This document shows, one piece after another, positions 24,068 to 38,375 of a stretch of DNA of 64,000 nucleotides. The stretch covers positions 25,314,001-25,378,000 of the forward strand of contig NC_135136.1 in NCBI RefSeq assembly GCF_051014445.1. The letters run 5' to 3'. The notes beneath the pieces were generated by a model. The model had not been told where the DNA came from. It made no database searches and saw only the letters and a list, made by a program, of their open reading frames with translations. The first letter of the stretch is position 1. Every line of letters begins with the position of its first letter. The position numbers and the translations under genes are program-made. The DNA is from Colletes latitarsis. Its lineage: Eukaryota > Arthropoda > Insecta > Hymenoptera > Colletidae.

Positions 24068-27000
24068 GACCTAACCCAGACCTAACCGGTGTTATCCTCC
24101 AAAATATTGATCGAAACCAAGTTTAATGGACTGTTTCAGTGTGGTACCATAATTACTACCTGATTCAAACCAGAGAAAACCAAGGATCTGGCCAACAAGT
24201 ATGCGAAGAGGGCAAAATCATGAGCCAAATGCGGGCATAACCTAGACCTTACCCAGACCTAACCGGTGTTACCAACTAAAATTCTGATAGAATCCAGGTT
24301 TAATGGACTGTTACTGTGTGGTACCACATTACTACGTGATTCAAACCCGAAAAAACCCAGAATCTGGCCAACAAGTATGCGAAGAAGGCAAAATCATGAG
24401 CCAGATGCGGGCGTAACCCAGACCTAACCCAGACCTAACCGGTGTTACCGACTAAAATACTGACCGAATCCAGGTTTAATTGACTGGTATTGTGTGGTAC
24501 CACATTACTACGTGATTCAAACCCGAAAAAACCCAGGATCTGGCCAACAAGTTTGCGAAGATGGCAAAATCATGGGCCAGATGCGGGCATAACCCAGACC
24601 TAACCCAGACCTAACCGGTGTTATCCTCTAAAATATTGATCGAAACCTAGTGTAACGGACTGTTTCAGTGTGGTACCACATTACTACGTGATTCAAACCA
24701 GAGAAAACCAAGGATCTGGCCAACTGGTATGCGAAGAAGGCAAAATCATGAGCCAGATGCGGGCATAACCAAGACCTAACCCAGACCTAACAGGTGTTAT
24801 CCTCTAAAATATTGATCGAAACCAAGTTTAATGGACTATTTCAGTGTGATACCACATTGCTACGTGATTCAAACCAGACGAAACCCAGGATCTGGCCAAC
24901 GAGAATGCGGAAATAGCAAAACCATGAGCCAGATGCGGGCATAACCCAGACCTAACCCAGACCTAACCGGTGTTATCCTCTGAAATATTGATCGAAACCT
25001 AGTTTAACGGACTGTCTCAGTGTGGTACCACATTACTACGTGATTCAAACCAGAGAAAACCAAGGATCTGGCCAACTGGTATGCGAAGAAGGCAAAATCA
25101 TGAGCCAGATGCGGGCATAACCTAGACCTTACCCAGACCTAACCGGTGTTACCGACTAAAATACTGACCGAATCCAGGTTTAATTGACTGGTATTGTGTG
25201 GTACCACATTACTACGTGATTCAAACCTGAAAAAACCCAGGATCTGGCCAACAGGTATGCGAAGAAGGCAAAATCATGAGCCAGATGCGGGCATAACTTA
25301 GACCTAACCCAGACCTAACCGGTGTTACCGACTAAAATATTGATCGGAACCAGGTTTAATTGTCTGTTGCAGTGAGGTGTCACATTACAACGTGATTCAA
25401 ACCAGAGAAAACCTAGGATCTGGCCAACAAGTATGCGAAGAAGGCAGAATCATGAGCCAGATGCGGGCATAACCCTGACCTAACCCAGACCTAACCGGTG
25501 TTATCCTCTAAAATATTGATCGAAACCAAGTTTAATGGACTGTTTCAGTGTGGTACCATAATTACTACGTGATTCAAACCAGAGAAAACCAAGGATCTGG
25601 CCAACAAGTATGCGAAGAAGGCAAAATCATGAGCCAAATGCGGGCATAACCTAGACCTTATCCAGACCTAACCGGTGTTACCGACTAAAATACTGACCGA
25701 ATCCAGGTTTAATTGACTGGTATTGTGTGGTACCACATTACTACGTGATTCAAACCCGAAAAAAACCCAGGATCTGGCCAACACGTATGCGAAGATGGCA
25801 AAATCATGGGCCAGATGCGGGCATAACCCAGACCTAACCCAGACCTAACCAGTGTTATCCTCCAAAATGTGGACCGACATCAGGTTTAATTGACCGTTTC
25901 AGTGTGGTACCACATTACTACGGGATTCAGACCCGAAAAAACCCAGGATATGGCCAACCAGTATGCGAGGAAGGCAAAATCACGAGCCAGATGCGGACAT
26001 AACCCAGACCTAACCCAGACCTAACCGGTGTTATCCTCTAAAATATTGATCGAAACCAAGTTTAATGGACTGTTTCAGTGTGGTACCACATTTCTACGTG
26101 ATTCAAACCCGAAAAAACCCAGGATATGGCCAACCAGTATGCGAGGAAGGCAAAATCACGAGCCAGATGCGGACATAACCCAGACCTAACCCAGACCTAA
26201 CCGGTGTTATCCTCTAAAATATTGATCGAAACCAAGTTTAATGGACTGTTTCAGTGTGGTACCATAATTACTACGTGATTCAAACCCGAAAAAACACAGG
26301 ATCTGACCAACAAGTATGCGAGGAATGCAAAACCATGAGCCAGATGCGGGCATAACCCAGACCTAACCCAGACCTAACCGGTGTTATCCTCTAAAATATT
26401 GATCGAAACCTAGTTTAACGGACTGTTTCAGTGTGGTACCACATTACTACGTGATTCAAACCAGAGAAAACCAAGGATCTGGCCAACTGGTATGCGAAGA
26501 AGGCAAAATCATGGGCCAGATGCGGGCTTAACCCAGACCTAACCCAGACCTAACCGGTGTTATCCTCTAAAATATTGATCGAAACCAGGTTTAATTGACT
26601 GTTTCAATGTGGTACCACATTACTACGTGATTCAAACCCGAAAAAACCCAGGATCTGGCCAACAGGTATGCGAAGATGGCAAAATCATGGGCCAGATGCG
26701 GGCTTAACCCAGACCTAACCCAGACCTAACCGGTGTTATTCTCTAAAATGTGGACCGACACCAGGTTTAATTGACCGTTTCAGTGTGGTACCACATTACT
26801 ACGGGATTCAAACCCGAAAAAAACCAGGATATGGCCAACCAGTATGCGAGGAAGGCAAAATCACGAGCCAGATGCGGGCTTAACCCAGACCTAACCCAGA
26901 CCTAACCGGTGTTATCCTCTAAAATATTGATCGAAACCAGGTTTAATTGACTGTTTCAATGTGGTACCACATTACTACGTGATTCAAACCCGAAAAAACC

Positions 27001-29190
27001 CAGGATCTGGCCAACAGGTATGCGAAGATGGCAAAATCATGGGCCAGATGCGGGCTTAACCCAGACCTAACCCAGACCTAACCGGTGTTATTCTCTAAAA
27101 TGTGGACCGACAGCAGGTTTAATTGACCGTTTCAGTGTGGTACCACATTACTACGGGATTCAAACCCGTAAAAACCCAGGATATGGCCAACCAGTATGCG
27201 AGGAAGGCAAAATCACGAGCCAGATGCGGGCATAACCCAGACCTAACCCAGACCTAACCGGTGTTATCCTCTAAAATATTGATCGAAACCAGGTTTAATT
27301 GTCTGTTTCAGTGCGGTACCATAATTACTACGTGATTCAAACCCGAAAAAACACAGGATCTGACCAACAAGTATGCGAGGAATGCAAAATCATGAGCCAG
27401 ATGCGGGCATAACCCAGACCTAACCCAGACTTAACCGCTGTTACCGACTAAAATACTGACCGAATCCAGGTTTAGTTAACTGGTACTGTGTGGTACCACA
27501 TTACTACGTGATTCAAACACGAAAGAACCCAGGATCTGGCCAACAAGTATGCGAAGAAGGCAGAATCATGAGCCAGTTGCGGGCATAACCCTGACCTAAC
27601 CTAGACCTAACCGGTGTTATCCTCTAAAATATTGATCGAAACATAGTTTAACGGACTGTTTCAGTGTGGTACCACATTACTACGTGATTCAAACCAGAGA
27701 AAACCAAGGATCTGGCCAACTGGTATGCGAAGAAGGCAGAATCATGAGCCAGATGCGGGCATAACCAAGACCTAACCCAGACCTAACAGGTGTTATCCTC
27801 TAAAATATTGATCGAAACCAATTTTAATGGACTATTTCAGTGTTGTACCACATTGCTACGTGATTCAAACCAGAGGAAACCCAGGATCTGGCCAAAGAGA
27901 ATGCGGAAATGGCAAAACCATGAGCCAGATGCGGGCATAACCCAGACCTAACCCAGACCTAACCGGTGTTATCCTCTAAAATATTGATCGAAACCAAGTT
28001 TAATGGACTGTTTCAGTGTGGTACCATAATTACTACGTGATTCAAACCAGAGAAAACCAAGGATCTGGCCAACAAGTATGCGAAGAAGGCAAAATCATGA
28101 GCTAAATGCGGGCATAACCTAGACCTTACCCAGACCTAACCGGTGTTAACGTCTAAAATTCTGACAGAATCCAGGTTTAATGGACTGTTACTGTGTGGTA
28201 CCACATTACTACGTGATTCAAACCCGAAAAAACCCAGGATCTGGCCAACAAGTATGCGAAGATGGCAAAATCATGGGCCAGATGCGGGCATAACCCAGAC
28301 CTAAGCCAGACCTAACCGGTGTTATCCTCTAAAATATTGATCGAAACCAAGTTTAATGGACTGTTTCAGTGTGGTACCATAATTACTACGTGATTCAAAC
28401 CCGAAAAAACCCAGGATCTGGCCATCAAGTATGCGAAGAAGGCAAAATCATGAGCCAGATGCGGGCATAACCAAGACCTAACCCAGACCTAACCAGTGTT
28501 ATCCTCCAAAATGTGGACCGACACCAGGTTTAATTGACCGTTTCAGTGTGGTACCACATTACTACGTGATTCAAACCCGAAAAAACCCAGGATATGGCCA
28601 ACCAGTATGCGAGGAAGGCAAAATCTCGAACCAGATGCGGACATAACCCAGACCTAACCCAGACCTAACCGGTGTTATCCTCTAAAATATTGATCGAAAC
28701 CAAGTTTAATGGACTGTTTCAGTGTGGTACCATAATTACTACGTGATTCAAACCCGAAAAAACACAGGATCTGACCAACAAGTATGCGAGGAATGCAAAA
28801 TCATGAGCCAGATGCGGGCATAACTTAGACCTAACGCAGACCTAACCGGTGTTACCGACTAAAATATTGATCGGAACCAGGTTTAATTGTCTGTTGCAGT
28901 GAGGTGTCACATTACAACGTGATTCAAACCAGAGAAAACCTAGGATCTGGCCAACAAGGATGCGGAAAAGGCAGAATCATGAGCCAGATGGGGGCATAAC
29001 CCAGACCTAACCCAGACCTAACCGGTGTTATCCTCTAAAATATTGATCGAAGCCAGGTTTAATTGTCTGTTTCATTGTGGTTCCACATTACTACGTGATT
29101 GAAACCAGAGAAAACCAAGGATCCGGCCAACTACAATGCGGAAAAGGCAAAATCATGAGTCAGATGCGGGCATAACCCAGACCTAACCCA
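24068..29190 (+). repeat. Segment B: third copy of the A 5' segment, two monomers short
   Basis: B aligns to 128-5,603 with offset 23,940 up to about 27,290 and offset 23,587 afterwards. The lost piece is 353 bp, exactly two monomers, corresponding to about 3,352-3,704 of A. At several sites A and A' agree against B: 604 and its A' counterpart read GGGCAAC where B reads GGCCAAC, 990 is A where 24,930 is C, and 2,949 is C where B has A. B therefore split off before A and A' separated. Confidence 0.92.
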
Positions 29191-30235
29191 GACCTAACCG
29201 GTGTTATCCTCTAAAATATTGATCGAAACCTAGTTTAGCGGACTGTTTCAGTGTGGTACCACATTACTACGTGATTCAAACCAGAGAAAACCAAGGATCT
29301 GGCCAACTGGTATGCGAAGAAGGCAAAATCATGAGCCAGATGCGGGCATAACCTAGACCTTACCCAGACCTAACCGGTGTTACCGACTAAAATACTGACC
29401 GAATCCAGGTTTAATTGACTGGTATTGTGTGGTACCACATTACTACGTGATTCAAACCCGAAAAAACCCAGGATCTGGCCAACAGGTATGCGAAGATGGC
29501 AAAATCATGGGCCAGATGCGGGCATAACCCAGACCTAACCCAGACCTAACCGGTGTTATTCTCTAAAATATTGTTCGAAACCAGGTTTAATTGACTGTTT
29601 CAATGTGGTACCACATTACTACGTGATTCAAACCTGAAAAAACCCAGGATCTGGCCAACAAGTATGCGAAGAAGGCAAAATCATGAGCCAGATGCGGGCA
29701 TAACCCAGACCTAACCCAGACCTAACCAGTGTTATCCTCCAAAATGTGGACCGACACCAGGTTTAATTGACCGTTTCAGTGTGGTACCACATTACTACGT
29801 GATTCAAACCCGAAAAAACCCAGGATATGGCCAACCAGTATGCGAGGAAGGCAAAATCACGAGCCAGATGCGGACATAACCCAGACCTAACCCAGACCTA
29901 ACCGGTGTTATCCTCTAAAATATTGATCGAAACCAAGTTTAATGGACTGTTTCAGTGCGGTACCATAATTACTACGTGATTCAAACCCGAAAAAACACGG
30001 GATCTGACCAACAAGTATGCGAGGAATGCAAAATCATGAGCCAGATGCGGGCATAACTTAGACCTAACCCAGACCTAACCGGTGTTACCGACTAAAATAT
30101 TGATCGGAACCAGGTTTAATTGTCTGTTGCAGTGAGGTGTCACATTACAACGTGATTCAAACCAGAGAAAACCTAGGATCTGGCCAACAAGGATGCGGAA
30201 AAGGCAAAATCATGAGCCAGATGGGGGCATAACCC
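29191..30235 (+). repeat. Satellite flank leading into the 12-mer HOR
   Basis: About six monomers. The first two resemble monomers at 7,210-7,560 (CTAGTTTAGCGG, then AATCCAGG). From about 29,570 the order matches 31,860 onward with an offset of 2,290 bp (12 monomers plus one), including the rare AAATATTGTTCG variant at 29,568. The 12-mer pattern therefore extends leftward in a form that differs by one monomer. Confidence 0.8.
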
Positions 30236-32349
30236 AGACCTAACCCAGACCTAACCGGTGTTATCCTCTAAAATATTGATCGAAACCAGGTTTAATTGTC
30301 TGTTTCATTGTGGTTCCACATTACTACGTGATTGAAACCAGAGAAAACCAAGGATCCGGCCAACAAGAATGCGGAAAATGCAAAATCATGAGTCAGATGC
30401 GGGCATAACCCATACCTAACCCAGACTTAACCGCTGTTACCGACTAAAATACTGACCGAATCCAGGTTTAGTTGACTGGTACTGTGTGGTACCACATTAC
30501 TACGTGATTCAAACACGAAAGAACCCAGGATCTGGCCAACAAGTATGCGAAGAAGGCAGAATCATGAGCCAGATGCGGGCATAACCCTGACCTAACCCAG
30601 ACCTAACCGGTGTTATCCTCCAAAATATTGATCGAAACCAAGTTTAATGGACTGTTTCAGTGTGGTACCATAATTACTACCTGATTCAAACAAGAGAAAA
30701 CCAAGGATCTGGCCAACAAGTATGCGAAGAGGGCAAAATCATGAGCCAAATGCGGGCATAACCTAGACCTTACCCAGACCTAACCGGTGTTACCAACTAA
30801 AATTCTGATAGAATCCAGGTTTAATGGACTGTTACTGTGTGGTACCACATTACTACGTGATTCAAACCCGAAAAAACCCAGAATCTGGCCAACAAGTATG
30901 CGAAGAAGGCAAAATCATGAGCCAGATGCGGGCGTAACCCAGACCCAACCCAGACCTAACCGGTGTTACCGACTAAAATACTGACCGAATCCAGGTTTAA
31001 TTGACTGGCATTGTGTGGTACCACATTACTACGTGATTCAAACCCGAAAAAACCCAGGATCTGGCCAACAAGTTTGCGAAGATGGCGAAATCATGGGCCA
31101 GATGCGGGCATAACCCAGACCTAACCCAGACCTAACCGGTGTTATCCTCTAAAATATTGATCGAAACCTAGTTTAACGGACTGTTTCAGTGTGGTACCAC
31201 ATTACTACGTGATTCAAACCAGAGAAAACCAAGGATCTGGCCAACTGGTATGCGAAGAAGGCAAAATCATGAGCCAGATGCGGGCATAACCAAGACCTAA
31301 CCCAGACCTAACAGGTGTTATCCTCTAAAATATTGATCGAAACCCAGTTTAATGGACTATTTCAGTGTGATACCACATTGCTACGTGATTCAAACCAGAC
31401 GAAACCCAGGATCTGGCCAACGAGAATGCGGAAATGGCCAAACCATGAGCCAGATGCGGGCATAACCCAGACCTAACCCAGACCTAACCGGTGTTACCGA
31501 CTAAAATATTGATCGGAACCAGGTTTAATTGTCTGTTGCAGTGAGGTGTCACATTACAACGTGATTCAAACCAGAGAAAACCTAGGATCTGGCCAACAAG
31601 TATGCGAAGAAGGCAGAATCATGAGCCAGATGCGGGCATAACCCAGACCTAACCCAGACCTAACCGGTGTTACCGACTAAAATACTGACCGAATCCAGGT
31701 TTAATTGGCTGGTATTGTGTGGTACCACATTACTACGTGATTCAAACCTGAAAAAACCCAGGATCTGGCCAACAGGTATGCGAGGATGGCAAAATCATGG
31801 GCCAGATGCGGGCATAACCCAGACCTAACCCAGACCTAACCGGTGTTATCCTGTAAAATATTGTTCGAAACCAGGTTTAATTGACTGTTTCAATGTGGTA
31901 CCACATTACTACGTGATTCAAACCCGAAAAAACCCAGGATCTGGCCAACAAGTATGCGAAGAAGGCAAAATCATGAGCCAGATGCGGGCATAACCCAGAC
32001 CTAACCCAGACCTAACCAGTGTTACCGACTAAAATGTGGACCGACACCAGGTTTAATTGACCGTTTCAGTGTGGTACCACATTACTACGTGATTCAAACC
32101 CGAAAAAACCCAGGATATGGCCAACCAGTATGCGAGGAAGGCAAAATCACGAGCCAGATGCGGACATAACCCAGACCTAACCCAGACCTAACCGGTGTTA
32201 TCCTCTAAAATATTGATCGAAACCAAGTTTAATGGACTGTTTCAGTGCGGTACCATAATTACTACGTGATTCAAACCCGAAAAAACACAGGATCTGACCA
32301 ACAAGTATGCGAGGAATGCAAAATCATGAGCCAGATGCGGGCATAACTT
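30236..32349 (+). repeat. 12-mer HOR, copy 1 (2,114 bp)
   Basis: Twelve monomers repeat immediately at 32,350. The offset of 2,114 bp is confirmed by ACCTGATTCAAACAAGAG (30,680 and 32,794) and AAATATTGTTCG (31,858 and 33,972). I noticed few differences: C30946/T33060 and G31367/A33481. The unit contains monomers also present in segments A and B (GATAGAATCCAGG, GATACCACATTGC) in a different combination. Confidence 0.92.
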
Positions 32350-34463
32350 AGACCTAACCCAGACCTAACCGGTGTTATCCTCTAAAATATTGATCGAAAC
32401 CAGGTTTAATTGTCTGTTTCATTGTGGTTCCACATTACTACGTGATTGAAACCAGAGAAAACCAAGGATCCGGCCAACAAGAATGCGGAAAATGCAAAAT
32501 CATGAGTCAGATGCGGGCATAACCCATACCTAACCCAGACTTAACCGCTGTTACCGACTAAAATACTGACCGAATCCAGGTTTAGTTGACTGGTACTGTG
32601 TGGTACCACATTACTACGTGATTCAAACACGAAAGAACCCAGGATCTGGCCAACAAGTATGCGAAGAAGGCAGAATCATGAGCCAGATGCGGGCATAACC
32701 CTGACCTAACCCAGACCTAACCGGTGTTATCCTCCAAAATATTGATCGAAACCAAGTTTAATGGACTGTTTCAGTGTGGTACCATAATTACTACCTGATT
32801 CAAACAAGAGAAAACCAAGGATCTGGCCAACAAGTATGCGAAGAGGGCAAAATCATGAGCCAAATGCGGGCATAACCTAGACCTTACCCAGACCTAACCG
32901 GTGTTACCAACTAAAATTCTGATAGAATCCAGGTTTAATGGACTGTTACTGTGTGGTACCACATTACTACGTGATTCAAACCCGAAAAAACCCAGAATCT
33001 GGCCAACAAGTATGCGAAGAAGGCAAAATCATGAGCCAGATGCGGGCGTAACCCAGACCTAACCCAGACCTAACCGGTGTTACCGACTAAAATACTGACC
33101 GAATCCAGGTTTAATTGACTGGCATTGTGTGGTACCACATTACTACGTGATTCAAACCCGAAAAAACCCAGGATCTGGCCAACAAGTTTGCGAAGATGGC
33201 GAAATCATGGGCCAGATGCGGGCATAACCCAGACCTAACCCAGACCTAACCGGTGTTATCCTCTAAAATATTGATCGAAACCTAGTTTAACGGACTGTTT
33301 CAGTGTGGTACCACATTACTACGTGATTCAAACCAGAGAAAACCAAGGATCTGGCCAACTGGTATGCGAAGAAGGCAAAATCATGAGCCAGATGCGGGCA
33401 TAACCAAGACCTAACCCAGACCTAACAGGTGTTATCCTCTAAAATATTGATCGAAACCCAGTTTAATGGACTATTTCAGTATGATACCACATTGCTACGT
33501 GATTCAAACCAGACGAAACCCAGGATCTGGCCAACGAGAATGCGGAAATGGCCAAACCATGAGCCAGATGCGGGCATAACCCAGACCTAACCCAGACCTA
33601 ACCGGTGTTACCGACTAAAATATTGATCGGAACCAGGTTTAATTGTCTGTTGCAGTGAGGTGTCACATTACAACGTGATTCAAACCAGAGAAAACCTAGG
33701 ATCTGGCCAACAAGTATGCGAAGAAGGCAGAATCATGAGCCAGATGCGGGCATAACCCAGACCTAACCCAGACCTAACCGGTGTTACCGACTAAAATACT
33801 GACCGAATCCAGGTTTAATTGGCTGGTATTGTGTGGTACCACATTACTACGTGATTCAAACCTGAAAAAACCCAGGATCTGGCCAACAGGTATGCGAGGA
33901 TGGCAAAATCATGGGCCAGATGCGGGCATAACCCAGACCTAACCCAGACCTAACCGGTGTTATCCTGTAAAATATTGTTCGAAACCAGGTTTAATTGACT
34001 GTTTCAATGTGGTACCACATTACTACGTGATTCAAACCCGAAAAAACCCAGGATCTGGCCAACAAGTATGCGAAGAAGGCAAAATCATGAGCCAGATGCG
34101 GGCATAACCCAGACCTAACCCAGACCTAACCAGTGTTACCGACTAAAATGTGGACCGACACCAGGTTTAATTGACCGTTTCAGTGTGGTACCACATTACT
34201 ACGTGATTCAAACCCGAAAAAACCCAGGATATGGCCAACCAGTATGCGAGGAAGGCAAAATCACGAGCCAGATGCGGACATAACCCAGACCTAACCCAGA
34301 CCTAACCGGTGTTATCCTCTAAAATATTGATCGAAACCAAGTTTAATGGACTGTTTCAGTGCGGTACCATAATTACTACGTGATTCAAACCCGAAAAAAC
34401 ACAGGATCTGACCAACAAGTATGCGAGGAATGCAAAATCATGAGCCAGATGCGGGCATAACTT
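32350..34463 (+). repeat. 12-mer HOR, copy 2 (2,114 bp)
   Basis: Direct tandem copy of 30,236-32,349. Similarity continues a few bases into the next monomer, until 34,492, where copy 2 reads GTTACCGAC and copy 1 read GTTATCCTC. With only two copies this is a small HOR, probably formed by one unequal exchange. Confidence 0.92.
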
Positions 34464-35201
34464 AGACCTAACCCATACCTAACCGGTGTTACCGACTAAA
34501 ATATTGATCGGAACCAGGTTTAATTGTCTGTTGCAGTGAGGTGTCACATTACAACGTGATTCAAACCAGAGAAAACCTAGGATCTGGCCAACAAGTATGC
34601 GAAGAAGGCAGAATCATGAGCCAGATGCGGGCATAACCCTGACCTAACCCAGACCTAACCGGTGTTATCCTCTAATATATTGATCGAAACCAAGTTTAAT
34701 GGACTGCTTCAGTGTGGTACCATAATTACTACGTGATTCAAACCAGAGAAAACCAAGGATCTGGCCAACAAGTATGCGAAGAAGGCAAAATCATGAGCCA
34801 AATGCGGGCATAACCTAGACCTTATCCAGACCTAACCGGTGTTACCGACTAAAATACTGACCGAATCCAGGTTTAATTGACTGGTATTGTGTGGTACCAC
34901 ATTACTACGTGATTCAAACCCGAAAAAAACCCAGGATCTGGCCAACACGTATGCGAAGATGGCAAAATCATGGGCCAGATGCGGGCATAACCCAGACCTA
35001 ACCCAGACCTAACCAGTGTTATCCTCCAAAATGTGGACGGACACCAGGTTTAATTGACCGTTTCAGTGTGGTACCACATTACTACGGGATTCAGACCCGA
35101 AAAAACCCAGGATATGGCCAACCAGTATGCGAGGAAGGCAAAATCACGAGCCAGATGCGGACATAACCCAGACCTAACCCAGACCTAACCGGTGTTATCC
35201 T
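34464..35201 (+). repeat. Copy of 1,371-2,098 joining the 12-mer and 9-mer HORs
   Basis: About four monomers align to segment A with offset 33,104 bp, including the seven-A variant after CCCG (about 34,921). Private variants are CTAATATATTG (about 34,674), ACTGCTTCAG (about 34,705) and GTGGACGGACACC (about 35,034). The match to A continues to about 35,244, into the first monomer of the 9-mer. Confidence 0.85.
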
Positions 35202-36788
35202 CTAAAATATTGATCGAAACCAAGTTTAATGGACTGTTTCAGTGCGGTACCATAATTACTACGTGATTCAAACCCGAGAAAACCCAGGATATGGCCAACC
35301 AGTATGCGAGGAAGGCAAAATCACGAGCCAGATGCGGACATAACCCAGACCTAACCCAGACCTAACCGGTGTTATCCTCTAAAATATTGATCGAAACCAA
35401 GTTTAATGGACTGTTTCAGTGTGGTACCATAATTACTACGTGATTCAAACCCGAAAAAACACAGGATCTGACCAACAAGTATACGAGGAATGCAAAACCA
35501 TGAGCCAGATGCGGGCATAACCCAGACCTAACCCAGACCTAACCGGTGTTATCCTCTAAAATATTGATCGAAACCTAGTTTAACGGACTGTTTCAGTGTG
35601 GTACCACATTACTACGTGATTCAAACCAGAGAAAACCAAGGATCTGGCCAACTGGTATGCGAAGAAGGCAAAATCATGAGCCAGATGCGGGCATAACCTA
35701 GACCTTACCCAGACCTAACCGGTGTTACCGACTAAAATACTGACCGAATCCCGGTTTAATTGACTGGTATTGTGTGGTACCACATTACTACGTGATTCAA
35801 ACCAGAGAAAACCCAGGATCTGGCCAACAGGTATGCGAAGATGGCAAAATCATGGGCCAGATGCGGGCTTAACCCAGACCTAACCCAGACCTAACCGGTG
35901 TTATCCTCTAAAATATTGATCGAAACCAGGTTTAATTGACTGTTTCAATGTGGTACCACATTACTACGTGATTCAAACCCGAAAAAACCCAGGATCTGGC
36001 CAACAGGTATGCGAAGATGGCAAAATCATGGGCCAGATGCGGGCTTAACCCAGACCTAACCCAGACCTAACCGGTGTTATTCTCTAAAATGTGGACCGAC
36101 ACCAGGTTTAATTGACCGTTTCAGTGTGGTACCACATTACTACGGGATTCAAACCCGAAAAAACCCAGGATATGGCCAACCAGTATGCGAGGAAGGCAAA
36201 ATCACGAGCCAGATGCGGACATAACCCAGACCTAACCCAGACCTAACCGGTGTTATCCTCTAAAATATTGATCGAAACCAAGTTTAATGGACTGTTTCAG
36301 TGTGGTACCATAATTACTACGTGATTCAAACCCGAAAAAACACAGGATCTGACAAACAAGTATGCGAGGAATGCAAAATCATGAGCCAGATGCGGGCATA
36401 ACTTAGACCTAACCCAGAACTAACCGGTGTTACCGACTAAAATATTGATCGGAACCAGGTTTAATTGTCTGTTGCAGTGAGGTGTCACATTACAACGTGA
36501 TTCAAACCAGAGAAAACCTAGGATCTGGCCAACAAGGATGCGGAAAAGGCAAAATCATGAGCCAGATGGGGGCATAACCCAGACCTAACCCAGTCCTAAC
36601 CGGTGTTATCCTCTAAAATATTGATCGAAACCAGGTTTAATTGTCTGTTTCATTGTGGTTCCACATTACTACGTGATTGAAACCAGAGGAAATCAAGGAT
36701 CCGGCCAACAAGAATGCGGAAAATGCAAAATCATGAGTCAGATGCGGGCATAACCCATACCTAACCCAGACTTAACCGCTGTTACCGA
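35202..36788 (+). repeat. 9-mer HOR, unit 1 (1,587 bp)
   Basis: Nine monomers, repeated at 36,789, 38,376, 39,952 and 41,539. The first monomer is a mosaic: it starts like the GTGCGGTACCATAATT subtype and continues CCCGAGAAAACCCAGGATATGG, a combination I saw only in this array. Unit starts were taken at CTAAAATATTGATCG. Unit 1 is preceded by GTTATCCT, later units by GTTACCGA, which fixes the left boundary of the array. Confidence 0.95.
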
Positions 36789-38375
36789 CTAAAATATTGA
36801 TCGAAACCAAGTTTAATGGACTGTTTCAGTGCGGTACCATAATTACTACGTGATTCAAACCCGAGAAAACCCAGGATATGGCCAACCAGTATGCGAGGAA
36901 GGCAAAATCACGAGCCAGATGCGGACATAACCCAGACCTAACCCAGACCTAACCGGTGTTATCCTCTAAAATATTGATCGAAACCAAGTTTAATGGACTG
37001 TTTCAGTGTGGTACCATAATTACTACGTGATTCAAACCCGAAAAAACACAGGATCTGACCAACAAGTATACGAGGAATGCAAAACCATGAGCCAGATGCG
37101 GGCATAACCCAGACCTAACCCAGACCTAACCGGTGTTATCCTCTAAAATATTGATCGAAACCTAGTTTAACGGACTGTTTCAGTGTGGTACCACATTACT
37201 ACGTGATTCAAACCAGAGAAAACCAAGGATCTGGCCAACTGGTATGCGAAGAAGGCAAAATCATGAGCCAGATGCGGGCATAACCTAGACCTTACCCAGA
37301 CCTAACCGGTGTTACCGACTAAAATACTGACCGAATCCCGGTTTAATTGACTGGTATTGTGTGGTACCACATTACTACGTGATTCAAACCAGAGAAAACC
37401 CAGGATCTGGCCAACAGGTATGCGAAGATGGCAAAATCATGGGCCAGATGCGGGCTTAACCCAGACCTAACCCAGACCTAACCGGTGTTATCCTCTAAAA
37501 TATTGATCGAAACCAGGTTTAATTGACTGTTTCAATGTGGTACCACATTACTACGTGATTCAAACCCGAAAAAACCCAGGATCTGGCCAACAGGTATGCG
37601 AAGATGGCAAAATCATGGGCCAGATGCGGGCTTAACCCAGACCTAACCCAGACCTAACCGGTGTTATTCTCTAAAATGTGGACCGACACCAGGTTTAATT
37701 GACCGTTTCAGTGTGGTACCACATTACTACGGGATTCAAACCCGAAAAAACCCAGGATATGGCCAACCAGTATGCGAGGAAGGCAAAATCACGAGCCAGA
37801 TGCGGACATAACCCAGACCTAACCCAGACCTAACCGGTGTTATCCTCTAAAATATTGATCGAAACCAAGTTTAATGGACTGTTTCAGTGTGGTACCATAA
37901 TTACTACGTGATTCAAACCCGAAAAAACACAGGATCTGACAAACAAGTATGCGAGGAATGCAAAATCATGAGCCAGATGCGGGCATAACTTAGACCTAAC
38001 CCAGAACTAACCGGTGTTACCGACTAAAATATTGATCGGAACCAGGTTTAATTGTCTGTTGCAGTGAGGTGTCACATTACAACGTGATTCAAACCAGAGA
38101 AAACCTAGGATCTGGCCAACAAGGATGCGGAAAAGGCAAAATCATGAGCCAGATGGGGGCATAACCCAGACCTAACCCAGTCCTAACCGGTGTTATCCTC
38201 TAAAATATTGATCGAAACCAGGTTTAATTGTCTGTTTCATTGTGGTTCCACATTACTACGTGATTGAAACCAGAGGAAATCAAGGATCCGGCCAACAAGA
38301 ATGCGGAAAATGCAAAATCATGAGTCAGATGCGGGCATAACCCATACCTAACCCAGACTTAACCGCTGTTACCGA
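36789..38375 (+). repeat. 9-mer HOR, unit 2 (1,587 bp)
   Basis: I saw no difference from unit 1 beyond the left boundary. The spacing of the CCCGAGAAAACCC marker (35,273 to 36,860 to 38,447) is 1,587 bp each time. Confidence 0.95.
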
